Shown: piece after piece, positions 1 through 6,014 of the stretch
Layout of the letters: every line of letters starts with the position of its first letter
How positions within the stretch are numbered: the first letter of the stretch is position 1
From: Chloroflexota bacterium
GTDB taxonomy: Bacteria > Chloroflexota > Anaerolineae > Anaerolineales > Villigracilaceae
DNA: 6,597 bases
Direction of reading: 5' to 3'
NCBI GenBank assembly: GCA_021796155.1
Contig: JAJYOO010000132.1
Span: forward strand, 1 to 6,597
Made by a program: the position numbers and the translations under genes
The notes under the pieces: generated by a model
Databases searched by the model: none
What the model was told of the DNA's origin: nothing
The model's input: the letters and a program-made list of their open reading frames with translations, nothing else

Positions 1-1674
1 TCAGGGATTCTTGGTCAGAACGATTTCCTGACCAGCTGTCCAGTGATCCAACATGAACGGACCGGTACCCATGGCAACCTTGGAAAGCGGATCGTCGGCA
101 GATGTGATTCCGTAGAACTTCTGCCAGGTATCGCAGGAACCATCCCAACCACCCTGCGCCGCCACCCACTTAGCATCCATGATAGAGCCCCAAGACTGAG
201 CAATGGTGGCCAGGAATGGGCCCCATGGCTGAGCCAGGGTCATGGTAACAGTATTGGCAGTGTCATCGGCCACAATCTGTTTGTTGAGGTTATCGCAAAC
301 AGCCTTGAGCTTGGCAGGATCAACCTTCTGAAGGTTGGCAGCATCATCCACAAGAGCGCCGGTGGAATCCAACATGTAGGCTACATCCTGATTGCCTACG
401 CCGAAGAACGGCTCAGAGAGCAGCCACTGCGGAGAAGCGCCGCCGCCCTGCAACAGGCCGCGCACGAACGAATAGGCAACATCAGAGGCCTTCAGCGGAT
501 CGCCGTTCGAGAACGTTACGCCCGACTGAAGCTTGAAGGTATAGGTCTTTCCATCCGAAGAGACTGTTGGCATTTCAGAAGCCAGCATGGGGACGAAGGT
601 ACCAGGCTTGTCACCATCATAGAAAACCAGCGTGTTGTAAATATTCTGGATAACTTCGCCGCTGGCCGTGTCGTAAGCCAGAGCAGGATCAAGGGTATCC
701 GCATCACCGATCGTTGCATAAGTGAAGGTGGTCGGATTCTTGGCACCTGCAGTCTTGGTAATAGGCTGGAAGTCGAAGCCAGGATAGATCGGGTTGCGGA
801 CGACGCCCTGCACCCAACGCTGTTCAAAAGCATGGCTCGTGGCAAGCACAAGCGGAATGCCAGGAACCTGGTCATAGTACAACTGGTTGATCTGCTGATA
901 GAAAGGAGCGCGCGCATCAGGAGTGGTTGCGCCTACGCCCTGATCCAACAGCGGCTTGAATTGAGCCTGCAAATCGGCGGGCATGTTCTGGCGACCGCCA
1001 TAGGCACCAACCGTATAAGGCTGATACCAGTTGGCTGGGTCATGAATATCTTCGAGCCAGCCCGCGGTCATGATCGGGATTTGACTAGCGCGTTGAGCAG
1101 CCAGATAAGCCGGCCACGGCAAACCCAAAACCTCGACCTGGAACTTGTCGTTGATCTGGGACAAGTTTGCGGCCAAGATTTCAGCCACGGTTTGGCGAGT
1201 GGTATTGCCCTGGTTGTACAGCATCTGAATGCGGAAACCAACATCCCAGAGCGATTTGCCATCAGGCGACTTCAAGGTCGAAGCCTTGAACGCGTCCGCA
1301 GCTTTGGTGAGGTCCATGGTGTAATGCGGAGCATTCGGATCGTAACCGGGCATACCTGGGAGTGAGAGTTCCAATGACTGAACTGCCTCACCCTTGTAAA
1401 CATCATTGATATAGGTATCCCAGTCAAAGGCATAGCTAAAGCCTTTGCGGACATTTACATCAGCGAAGAAATCTGGGGGAACACCATTGCCGTCCAACAC
1501 GCCGGAGCCAATATACGGATTGGCAACCGGGGCTTCAGTAGGCGCTAATGTTGGGGCTTCGGTCGCTGCTGGAGCTTGGGTCGCAGCGGGAGCTGGGGTC
1601 GGCGTGCCGCCGCAGGCGGACAACACAACGCTCAGCGCGATTAACAAACTCAGTAAAACAAAAGTTTTACGCAT
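1..1674 (-). CDS. Solute-binding lipoprotein (SBP_bac_5 family) with permuted domain order
   Basis: Extracellular substrate-capture subunit of an Opp/Dpp ABC importer, 557 aa. Residues 1-20 are a signal peptide (positive MRK, hydrophobic core) ending in the lipobox LSAC, so C21 should be lipidated. Residues 22-51 are a T/P/A/E-rich linker. Residues 52-307 resemble the C-terminal half of the family (VRKGFSYAFDWDTY; AEILAANLSQIN; AGWLEDIHDP; RNPIYPGF, a usual family end). Residues 312-557 resemble the N-terminal half (YATIGDADTLDPALAYDT; YTFKLQSGVTFSNGDPLKAS; MGTGPFMLDHW). The normal order is N then C, so this protein is permuted and lacks the middle segment after TKNP. The stop TGA lies on the window edge and could be a frameshift. 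The start ATG at 1674 follows GAGGAG by 7 nt. Substrate is unknown. Family assignment is firm; whether the product is functional, a relic, or an assembly artefact is open. Confidence 0.85.
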   Translation of the reverse strand: MRKTFVLLSLLIALSVVLSACGGTPTPAPAATQAPAATEAPTLAPTEAPVANPYIGSGVLDGNGVPPDFFADVNVRKGFSYAFDWDTYINDVYKGEAVQSLELSLPGMPGYDPNAPHYTMDLTKAADAFKASTLKSPDGKSLWDVGFRIQMLYNQGNTTRQTVAEILAANLSQINDKFQVEVLGLPWPAYLAAQRASQIPIMTAGWLEDIHDPANWYQPYTVGAYGGRQNMPADLQAQFKPLLDQGVGATTPDARAPFYQQINQLYYDQVPGIPLVLATSHAFEQRWVQGVVRNPIYPGFDFQPITKTAGAKNPTTFTYATIGDADTLDPALAYDTASGEVIQNIYNTLVFYDGDKPGTFVPMLASEMPTVSSDGKTYTFKLQSGVTFSNGDPLKASDVAYSFVRGLLQGGGASPQWLLSEPFFGVGNQDVAYMLDSTGALVDDAANLQKVDPAKLKAVCDNLNKQIVADDTANTVTMTLAQPWGPFLATIAQSWGSIMDAKWVAAQGGWDGSCDTWQKFYGITSADDPLSKVAMGTGPFMLDHWTAGQEIVLTKNP

Positions 1675-1681
1675 CTTGCTT

Positions 1682-1687
1682 CTCCTC
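1682..1687 (-). promoter_or_regulatory. Ribosome binding site of the binding protein
   Basis: GAGGAG (minus strand) ends 7 nt before the ATG at 1674. It fixes the start at MRKTFVLL, which gives a textbook lipoprotein signal peptide, over an in-frame GTG at 1731 that would put 19 mixed residues before it. Confidence 0.8.
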
Positions 1688-1698
1688 ACAAATTGAAA

Positions 1699-1731
1699 GT
1701 GAATTTTGGGCCAACAGACTGAAAAACTCAC
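1699..1731 (-). promoter_or_regulatory. Hairpin in the leader of the binding protein gene
   Basis: On the minus-strand RNA, GUGAGUUUU (1731-1723) can pair with AAAAUUCAC (1707-1699), nine pairs including one G-U, around a 15-nt loop. It lies between the dppF stop and the ribosome binding site. Such hairpins in transporter operons can stabilise the mRNA of the abundant binding protein or act as a weak attenuator; the following UUUCAAUUU is only a poor U-tract. The role is inferred and the stem is AU-rich. Confidence 0.35.
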
Positions 1732-1750
1732 ATTTTCTTTACTGCTAAGC

Positions 1751-1763
1751 GATCACCTCCTTT
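1751..1763 (-). promoter_or_regulatory. Orphan extended Shine-Dalgarno sequence
   Basis: The minus strand reads AAAGGAGGTGATC, a perfect 13-nt complement of the conserved 16S rRNA 3' end. It begins 8 nt after the dppF stop, but no ATG, GTG or TTG stands at a usable distance downstream: the first ATG is about 22 nt after GGAGG and is followed at once by TGA. The binding protein uses a different site about 65 nt further on. It may be a ribosome standby or stalling site, or the remnant of a lost start. Confidence 0.45.
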
Positions 1764-1771
1764 CCAAATCT

Positions 1772-2767
1772 CTACTGCACGAACCTCTCCGCGAAATGGC
1801 ACGCCACAAAATGGCCCGACCTCAGCTCACGGAATTCGGGCCGATCCTGTGAGCAAACCGCCTCCGCAATCGGACAACGCGTGCGGAAACGGCACCCCGA
1901 AGGCGGATTCACTGGAGAGGGGACGTCACCTTCCAATATAACACGTTTGCGCCGCGACTCAATTACAGGATCAGGAACCGGGACCGCGGAGAGCAGAGCC
2001 TGGCTGTATGGATGCAACGGATGCGAATACAAATCCTTGCGTTCAGCCAATTCAACGATCACACCCAAATACATAACGGCCACGCGTTTGCTGATATGGC
2101 GCACTACCGAAAGATCGTGAGCAATGAACAGATAAGTGAGATTGAACTGTTGTTGCAATTCCTGCAACAGGTTGATCACCTGCGCTTGAATCGAAACATC
2201 CAGCGCAGATATAGGCTCATCGCAGACAATAAATGAAGGCTGCAATGCAAGAGCGCGGGCAATACCGATGCGCTGGCGCTGGCCCCCGGAAAATTCGTGC
2301 GGATACCGACTTGCAAATGACGGATTCAATTTGACCAGTTCCAGCAGATGCTCGACGCGTTCCCGGATCTCAGTGCGCGTCGCTACATTGTGAACTATCA
2401 ATGGTTCGCCAACGATTTGCTCCACGGTCATACGCGGATTCAAACTGGCATACGGGTCCTGAAAGATCATCTGCATCTCACGGCGCATCCATCGCATTTC
2501 TTCCCGTTTCAACGCCGTCAAGTCAGTACCATCGTAATAAACGCGTCCAGATGTAGGCTTATAAAGCTGTAAAATGGTGCGGCCCGTAGTGGACTTTCCA
2601 CAACCGGACTCGCCCACCAATCCAAGCGTCTCGCCGCGTTTAACGTCAAAGGAAACTCCATCCACAGCATGGACGGCGCCCACCTGTCGTTGGATAACGC
2701 CGCGGAATATCGGGAAATGCATTACCAAATTTTCAACACGCAACAAAGCATCATTGTCGGCATTCAT
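1772..2767 (-). CDS. dppF: Oligopeptide/dipeptide ABC transporter ATPase, DppF/OppF type
   Basis: Cytoplasmic ATP-hydrolysing subunit, 331 aa, expected to pair with the preceding DppD-type ATPase under the two permeases. All ABC motifs are intact: Walker A GESGCGKS (52-59), Q-loop Q103 in [10 protein letters not shown], signature FSGGQRQR (159-166), Walker B FIVCDEP (179-185) and switch H217 in AHDLS. The C-terminal Oligo_HPY extension follows ([16 protein letters not shown]), with four cysteines at 292, 298, 305 and 323, a pattern known in this family to hold a [4Fe-4S] cluster. Its ATG overlaps the dppD stop as ATGA (2767-2764), a sign of translational coupling, with CGGGAG 9 nt upstream. 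The stop is TAG. A longer in-frame start at 2896 is rejected because it lies deep inside dppD. The symbol denotes the subfamily; the substrate is unknown. Confidence 0.95.
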   Translation of the reverse strand: MNADNDALLRVENLVMHFPIFRGVIQRQVGAVHAVDGVSFDVKRGETLGLVGESGCGKSTTGRTILQLYKPTSGRVYYDGTDLTALKREEMRWMRREMQMIFQDPYASLNPRMTVEQIVGEPLIVHNVATRTEIRERVEHLLELVKLNPSFASRYPHEFSGGQRQRIGIARALALQPSFIVCDEPISALDVSIQAQVINLLQELQQQFNLTYLFIAHDLSVVRHISKRVAVMYLGVIVELAERKDLYSHPLHPYSQALLSAVPVPDPVIESRRKRVILEGDVPSPVNPPSGCRFRTRCPIAEAVCSQDRPEFRELRSGHFVACHFAERFVQ

Positions 2768-3756
2768 GAGCGATATCTCCCGGTTTTGGTATCCACACAA
2801 CAAGCCGCTTTGTGATCTGGACCGACATCCAGCAATGCGGGATTTTCCTTCCAACACTTCTCCATAGCCCACTTGCAGCGCGGAGCAAAAGGACAAGCCG
2901 TTGGCTTTTCGTAAAGCACTGGCGGAGCGCCTTCTATCGAGAACAGGCGGGAATTTTCGTCCTCGTCAACACGCGGCAGGCTGCCCAGCAAACCAATCGT
3001 ATAAGGATGTTGCGGGTTGGCATATAGTTCTCGTACTGGAGACTCCTCAATGATGTAGCCGCCGTACATCACAATGACACGTTCAGCAAGTCCCGCCACC
3101 ACGCCCAGGTCATGAGTGATCCAAATAATTGCCATGCCCAACTCATCGCGCAATCGTTTCACGAGGTCCGTAATTTGCGCCTGTATGGTCACATCCAAAG
3201 CGGTGGTCGGCTCATCAGCAATCAATATCTGCGGATTACAGGAGAGTGCCATCGCTATCATCACACGCTGACGCATGCCGCCTGAATACTGGTGAGGATA
3301 ATCATTCAAGCGTTCTTTGGCATTGGGGATTCCAACCATGCTTAATAATTCAGCAGCGCGGGACTCCGCCTGTTTCTGGTTCATGCCGATATGTAGCATC
3401 AATGGTTCTGTCAACTGGCGACCGATGGTCAATACAGGATTGAGCGATGTCATCGGATCCTGAAAAACCATACTGATCTGCGCGCCGCGCACATGACGAA
3501 TATCCTCACTTGACATTTTTAGCAAATCTTTTCCAAGGAATAAAGCTTCACCTGCTACTATTTTTCCGGGTGGCGATGAAATCAAGCGCAACACTGACAA
3601 CATTGTTACGCTCTTGCCACAACCGCTCTCTCCCACCACCCCCAACGTCTCTCCCTCTTTCAGACCAAACGAGACCCCGTTCACCGCATGAACAACTCCA
3701 TCAGGAGTTTTGAAAGTAGTTTCGAGGTTTTGTACATCGAGCAATAGACCGGGCAT
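2764..3756 (-). CDS. dppD: Oligopeptide/dipeptide ABC transporter ATPase, DppD/OppD type
   Basis: First ATPase of the importer, 330 aa, the usual length for the family. Motifs visible: Walker A GESGCGKS (42-49), Q-loop Q99 in [11 protein letters not shown], signature YSGGMRQR (157-164), Walker B ILIADEP (177-183) and switch H215 in THDLG. The C-terminal Oligo_HPY region ([13 protein letters not shown], from 250) is followed by CPFAPRC (288-294), C301 and C319/C320, the cysteine set that carries [4Fe-4S] in characterised DppD proteins. The ATG at 3756 is preceded by AAGGAG at 5 nt spacing. It is the first gene of the second transcription unit, about 58 nt downstream of the predicted transcription start, and its stop overlaps the dppF start by four bases. 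No damage is seen. The symbol denotes the subfamily, not a proven dipeptide substrate. Confidence 0.95.
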   Translation of the reverse strand: MPGLLLDVQNLETTFKTPDGVVHAVNGVSFGLKEGETLGVVGESGCGKSVTMLSVLRLISSPPGKIVAGEALFLGKDLLKMSSEDIRHVRGAQISMVFQDPMTSLNPVLTIGRQLTEPLMLHIGMNQKQAESRAAELLSMVGIPNAKERLNDYPHQYSGGMRQRVMIAMALSCNPQILIADEPTTALDVTIQAQITDLVKRLRDELGMAIIWITHDLGVVAGLAERVIVMYGGYIIEESPVRELYANPQHPYTIGLLGSLPRVDEDENSRLFSIEGAPPVLYEKPTACPFAPRCKWAMEKCWKENPALLDVGPDHKAACCVDTKTGRYRS

Positions 3757-3761
3757 CTACG

Positions 3762-3767
3762 CTCCTT
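3762..3767 (-). promoter_or_regulatory. Ribosome binding site of dppD
   Basis: AAGGAG on the minus strand, 5 nt before the ATG at 3756. It supports the chosen start, which also begins the protein at the normal family N-terminus ([15 protein letters not shown]). Confidence 0.8.
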
Positions 3768-3820
3768 CAGAATTTGGATTTACTGGTGCAAAAAACTGTA
3801 TTTCCTGCCCAGCTAAACCG

Positions 3821-3848
3821 ATTATACCTTATTTCACTTGACCGTCAA
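3821..3848 (-). promoter_or_regulatory. Sigma-70-type promoter for dppD-dppF-binding protein
   Basis: On the minus strand a -35 box TTGACG (3848-3843; five of six consensus bases) and a perfect -10 box TATAAT (3826-3821) are separated by 16 bp. Transcription should start near 3814, giving a leader of about 58 nt before dppD. The -35 box is half of an 11-bp dyad, TTGAC-G-GTCAA (3848-3838), so a bound protein there would block polymerase. This makes the ATPase and binding-protein genes a unit separate from dppBC. Confidence 0.75.
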
Positions 3849-3855
3849 ATAAGTA

Positions 3856-3875
3856 CAATCGTATACCAATCGTAT
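3856..3875. repeat. Two 9-bp direct repeats upstream of the -35 box
   Basis: CAATCGTAT occurs twice on the plus strand, at 3856-3864 and 3867-3875, with an 11-bp period (ATACGATTG on the minus strand). The nearer copy ends 7 bp upstream of the -35 box of the dppD promoter. Head-to-tail half-sites spaced by one helical turn next to -35 are typical of OmpR/PhoB-type response-regulator sites; the regulator itself is not in the window. Confidence 0.5.
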
Positions 3876-4189
3876 GCTCGAACACTTGAGCGGTTATAAA
3901 TCAGGATTTTACGCTGCTATTATGAGGTTATTCTGTGTTGCTCATAACTTTTTCGCACAGCATGGATTTTTCGCCCATTTTCAATCCTCAACAATCTGAC
4001 ACGCGTTCAACCGATAAGCCCACCAATCTTAACACACAAAAATTTTCGGCGTAATTGACTGCCACCGAACGACTCGCTGATCAATCTAAGCTCAAAAAAA
4101 ACAAAGGTCGAATCAGTACGTTATGCTTTATTTCTTTGAACACAAAAGAAGCACGGATGCATTTAGTTATGACAGCGTACACATTAGTG

Positions 4190-4205
4190 ATGAGATGCAT
4201 CTCAT
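4190..4205. repeat. 16-bp perfect palindrome after the cytochrome gene
   Basis: ATGAGATGCATCTCAT is a perfect inverted repeat with no spacer, 12 bp past the cytochrome stop codon. In RNA it can fold as a 6-bp stem with a UGCA loop, but no U-tract follows on the minus strand, so it is a poor terminator. A dimeric protein-binding site is equally possible. Confidence 0.45.
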
Positions 4206-4217
4206 TCCACAAATCGT

Positions 4218-4952
4218 TTACTTTAAGCCAGCACCTTTTGCTTTGTTTCGAAAAGCCAAAATTATAAGCAAGATAAGGATGATTAATACGAATCCTGCAA
4301 AGATAATCCAAGGCACACCTTCGTTCGTTTTTTGAGCAGGAGGTTGTTGTACAGTAGGGGCAGTTGTACCTCCCTTCATAACAATTGGAATCTGCGCGGC
4401 ATTGGACGCATCAATCTCTGTTGTGCTGTTCCGAAGTCCATTCTGACGAAGGAGAAAGGCAACGATCTGATAGTACTGTGTGCTATTAAGCGAACCCGGA
4501 GCCTGAAAAGGCATGGCATTGCTGATGAAATTATATAATGCCGCTGCGGTAGAGAAATTATCCAAAACACTGTTACCGATCAACGGTGGGACAACTGTTG
4601 GAAGAACAAAGCCATTTGTATATGGCCGGTGACCATGACAACCTGATTTCCAACAATCCTGATGATCTTGCGGATAGAGTTGACGAAATTCGGCGGTAAG
4701 CCCCTGCCCTTTATTTCCGTGACATGCCATGCAATGCAACCAGTATACCTGCGCGCCATAATCTGCTTGAGATGGGACCGCTGGTAAAGCCGGCTCCGCC
4801 AACGGATCTGGAGTGGGCGTGCCCGTACCATTCGCTGATGATGCATCTGACAAGACCGTATACCCGGGAAACCAAGCGGTCGTTACTAACAACGCGCCCA
4901 ACATAACGCACCATAGTACAAGAAAAAGTTTAGCAACTTTCATCTGTTTCAT
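4218..4952 (-). CDS. Membrane-anchored c-type cytochrome
   Basis: Electron carrier on the outer face of the cytoplasmic membrane, 244 aa. Residues 7-28 form a hydrophobic signal or anchor. Residues 40-62 are a P/T/A-rich spacer. The globular domain begins at YGAQVYWLHCMACHG, where C74-x-x-C77-H78 is a canonical haem c site, and M147 in NAMPFQAPG is the likely distal ligand. A second motif, C100-WKSG-C105-H106, matches CX4CH, which binds haem in cytochromes c3 but might here be a disulfide or metal site. Residues 213-234 (VPWIIFAGFVLIILILLIILAF) are a C-terminal membrane helix followed by a basic tail. The start at 4952 gives a clean signal sequence; no good ribosome binding site is seen, and an ATG at 4943 is equally possible. 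It sits between the permease and ATPase genes without an obvious link to transport. The redox partner is unknown. Confidence 0.85.
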   Translation of the reverse strand: MKQMKVAKLFLVLWCVMLGALLVTTAWFPGYTVLSDASSANGTGTPTPDPLAEPALPAVPSQADYGAQVYWLHCMACHGNKGQGLTAEFRQLYPQDHQDCWKSGCHGHRPYTNGFVLPTVVPPLIGNSVLDNFSTAAALYNFISNAMPFQAPGSLNSTQYYQIVAFLLRQNGLRNSTTEIDASNAAQIPIVMKGGTTAPTVQQPPAQKTNEGVPWIIFAGFVLIILILLIILAFRNKAKGAGLK

Positions 4953-4970
4953 TTGCGTATGCAAGCAAGA

Positions 4971-4993
4971 GCCTCTCTCAACGCGAGAGAGGC
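4971..4993 (-). terminator. Hairpin after dppC, possible terminator
   Basis: A perfect 9-bp stem (GCCTCTCTC paired with GAGAGAGGC, six G-C pairs) with a 5-nt loop lies 35 nt after the dppC stop. The minus-strand tail UCUUGCUUGC is a weak U-tract; the plus strand has TTTTT six bases after the stem. It probably ends or dampens dppBC transcription before the cytochrome gene, though the U-tract quality leaves doubt about direction. Confidence 0.5.
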
Positions 4994-5028
4994 CCAACCT
5001 TTTTAAATGGGTTCTCCACTTATTTTCA

Positions 5029-6003
5029 TTATGGACGCAAGCCGCGCAACTTGGGATCAAGCGCGTCGCGGAAAGCATCGCCTATAAGATTCCAGGCAAG
5101 CACATAGAGCAAAAGCGCAACTCCCGGATACACAATGATGTACCAATAAGTCGCCAGGCTTGGAATCCAGTTGCGGGCAAAACTAAGCAGCTGTCCCCAG
5201 TCAGCGTAACCAACTTCGGTTCCCACGCCAAGAAAACTCAAGGCAGCAAACGAAAGTACGTAAGTCCCAATATCGAGCGAGGCAACCACGAGCAATGAAT
5301 ATACGGAGTTGGGCAAAATATGACGCATTACCATCCGAAAATCACGCACGCCGATGGCACGCGCGGCCAAAACAAAATCACGTTCCTTGATTGCCAGTAC
5401 ATCGCCGCGTATGATGCGCGCGTAACCGGGCCAACCAAACAACGTCAGGGCGATGATACCCGTCAGGATGCCGCTATGCACTACCGGTCCAAAAACAGAC
5501 GCGGCTGTGATTGCAGCAAGAAGGAATGGGAAAGCAAGAAAAATTTCGACAATGCGCTGCAGTATCTCATCAATGATGCCGCCATAGTAGGCTGAAACCA
5601 GGCCAACGATCATACCGATGATCAATGTAAGGCCGGTGATAACGATGCCGACTTCAAATGCGGTACGCGTGCCCCATACGACACCATAGAAAAGATCGAA
5701 TTGTCCTTCTGTGGTACCAAAGATATGATTCGGACTCGGCGGCTGCGGTTCGGAACTAAAACCGTCGCGGGGAATCATATATGGGTTATCAATGTTCTGA
5801 CTAATTTCTTGTTGTGCTGTGGCTGGCTCGACAATATCAACAATTTGCTGTGCGAAGATGGCGACCAGAGCAAACGCAATAATGAGCACTACGCCTGTAA
5901 TGGATGCAGGATTTTTCAACAGGGCACGCAGCCAAGCCGGGACGCGGCTCTGCGGCGGAAGAGTCCACTCATTTGCTCTGATATCGGGTGTAATCGTTGC
6001 CAT
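5029..6003 (-). CDS. dppC: Oligopeptide/dipeptide ABC transporter permease, DppC/OppC type
   Basis: Second channel subunit of the importer in the cytoplasmic membrane, 324 aa, slightly longer than most DppC. Membrane segments are visible near residues 34-55, 115-140, 152-172, 178-198, 234-260 and 283-307. An external loop of about 55 residues follows the first helix (OppC_N-type N-terminus). The EAA coupling loop that docks on the ATPases is intact: AARAIGVRDFRMVMRHILP (213-231). The typical GTEVGYADWGQLL and the ending DALDPKLRGLRP confirm the family. The ATG at 6003 is preceded by AGGAGG (6014-6009) at 5 nt spacing, and dppB ends inside that site, so the two genes are translationally linked. 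A GC-rich hairpin follows the stop. The substrate cannot be read from the sequence. Confidence 0.95.
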   Translation of the reverse strand: MATITPDIRANEWTLPPQSRVPAWLRALLKNPASITGVVLIIAFALVAIFAQQIVDIVEPATAQQEISQNIDNPYMIPRDGFSSEPQPPSPNHIFGTTEGQFDLFYGVVWGTRTAFEVGIVITGLTLIIGMIVGLVSAYYGGIIDEILQRIVEIFLAFPFLLAAITAASVFGPVVHSGILTGIIALTLFGWPGYARIIRGDVLAIKERDFVLAARAIGVRDFRMVMRHILPNSVYSLLVVASLDIGTYVLSFAALSFLGVGTEVGYADWGQLLSFARNWIPSLATYWYIIVYPGVALLLYVLAWNLIGDAFRDALDPKLRGLRP

Positions 6004-6008
6004 TGTTT

Positions 6009-6014
6009 CCTCCT
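6009..6014 (-). promoter_or_regulatory. Ribosome binding site of dppC overlapping the dppB stop
   Basis: AGGAGG on the minus strand, 5 nt before the dppC ATG. The stop codon TAG of dppB (6015-6013) supplies its first two bases, so ribosomes finishing dppB end on the start signal of dppC. Confidence 0.85.

Larger units (their letters stand above)
3757..4217. other. Intergenic region between the cytochrome gene and dppD
   Basis: A 461-base stretch, visibly AT-richer than its neighbours. It holds the dppD ribosome binding site and promoter, the paired direct repeats and, at its far end, a 16-bp palindrome just after the cytochrome stop. The short open frames on both strands have low-complexity or unstructured translations without a ribosome binding site or family resemblance, and I do not call any. 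I see no tRNA fold or CRISPR repeat. Between about 3900 and 4185 I see nothing definite; an 8-base T run on the minus strand (4094-4101) lacks a hairpin before it. Confidence 0.6.

Noticed and set aside
43..1365. A 440-codon open frame on the plus strand opposite the binding-protein gene
   Set aside because: Its translation resembles no family I know, has no ribosome binding site, and lies wholly opposite a gene with a clear family match; it is a codon-usage shadow.
1675..1731. GTG start that would extend the binding protein by 19 residues
   Set aside because: It lies inside the leader hairpin, would bury the signal peptide behind a polar stretch, and the ATG at 1674 has a well-spaced GAGGAG.
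1751..1764. Plus-strand GATCACCTCCTTTC as the end of a 16S rRNA gene
   Set aside because: The match stops at 14 bases; the base before GATC is C rather than the conserved G and no helix 45 sequence precedes it, so it is read as a Shine-Dalgarno on the other strand.
2768..2896. Upstream in-frame ATG for dppF
   Set aside because: It lies 133 bases inside dppD and adds residues without family resemblance; the ATGA overlap start is standard and begins at the normal N-terminus.
3838..3867. Plus-strand promoter TTGACC-18 bp-TATACC
   Set aside because: The -10 is weak and no plus-strand gene follows; the -35 match is a by-product of the TTGAC/GTCAA dyad.
4094..4101. Eight-base T run on the minus strand as a terminator of the cytochrome gene
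   Set aside because: No stable hairpin lies directly before it.
3757..4335. Small open frames of 60-76 codons on both strands
   Set aside because: They lack ribosome binding sites, overlap one another or the cytochrome gene, and show no recognisable protein features.
4953..5078. Longer start for the cytochrome gene
   Set aside because: The 42 extra residues overlap the end of dppC, pass through the hairpin, and would displace the hydrophobic N-terminal signal from the start.
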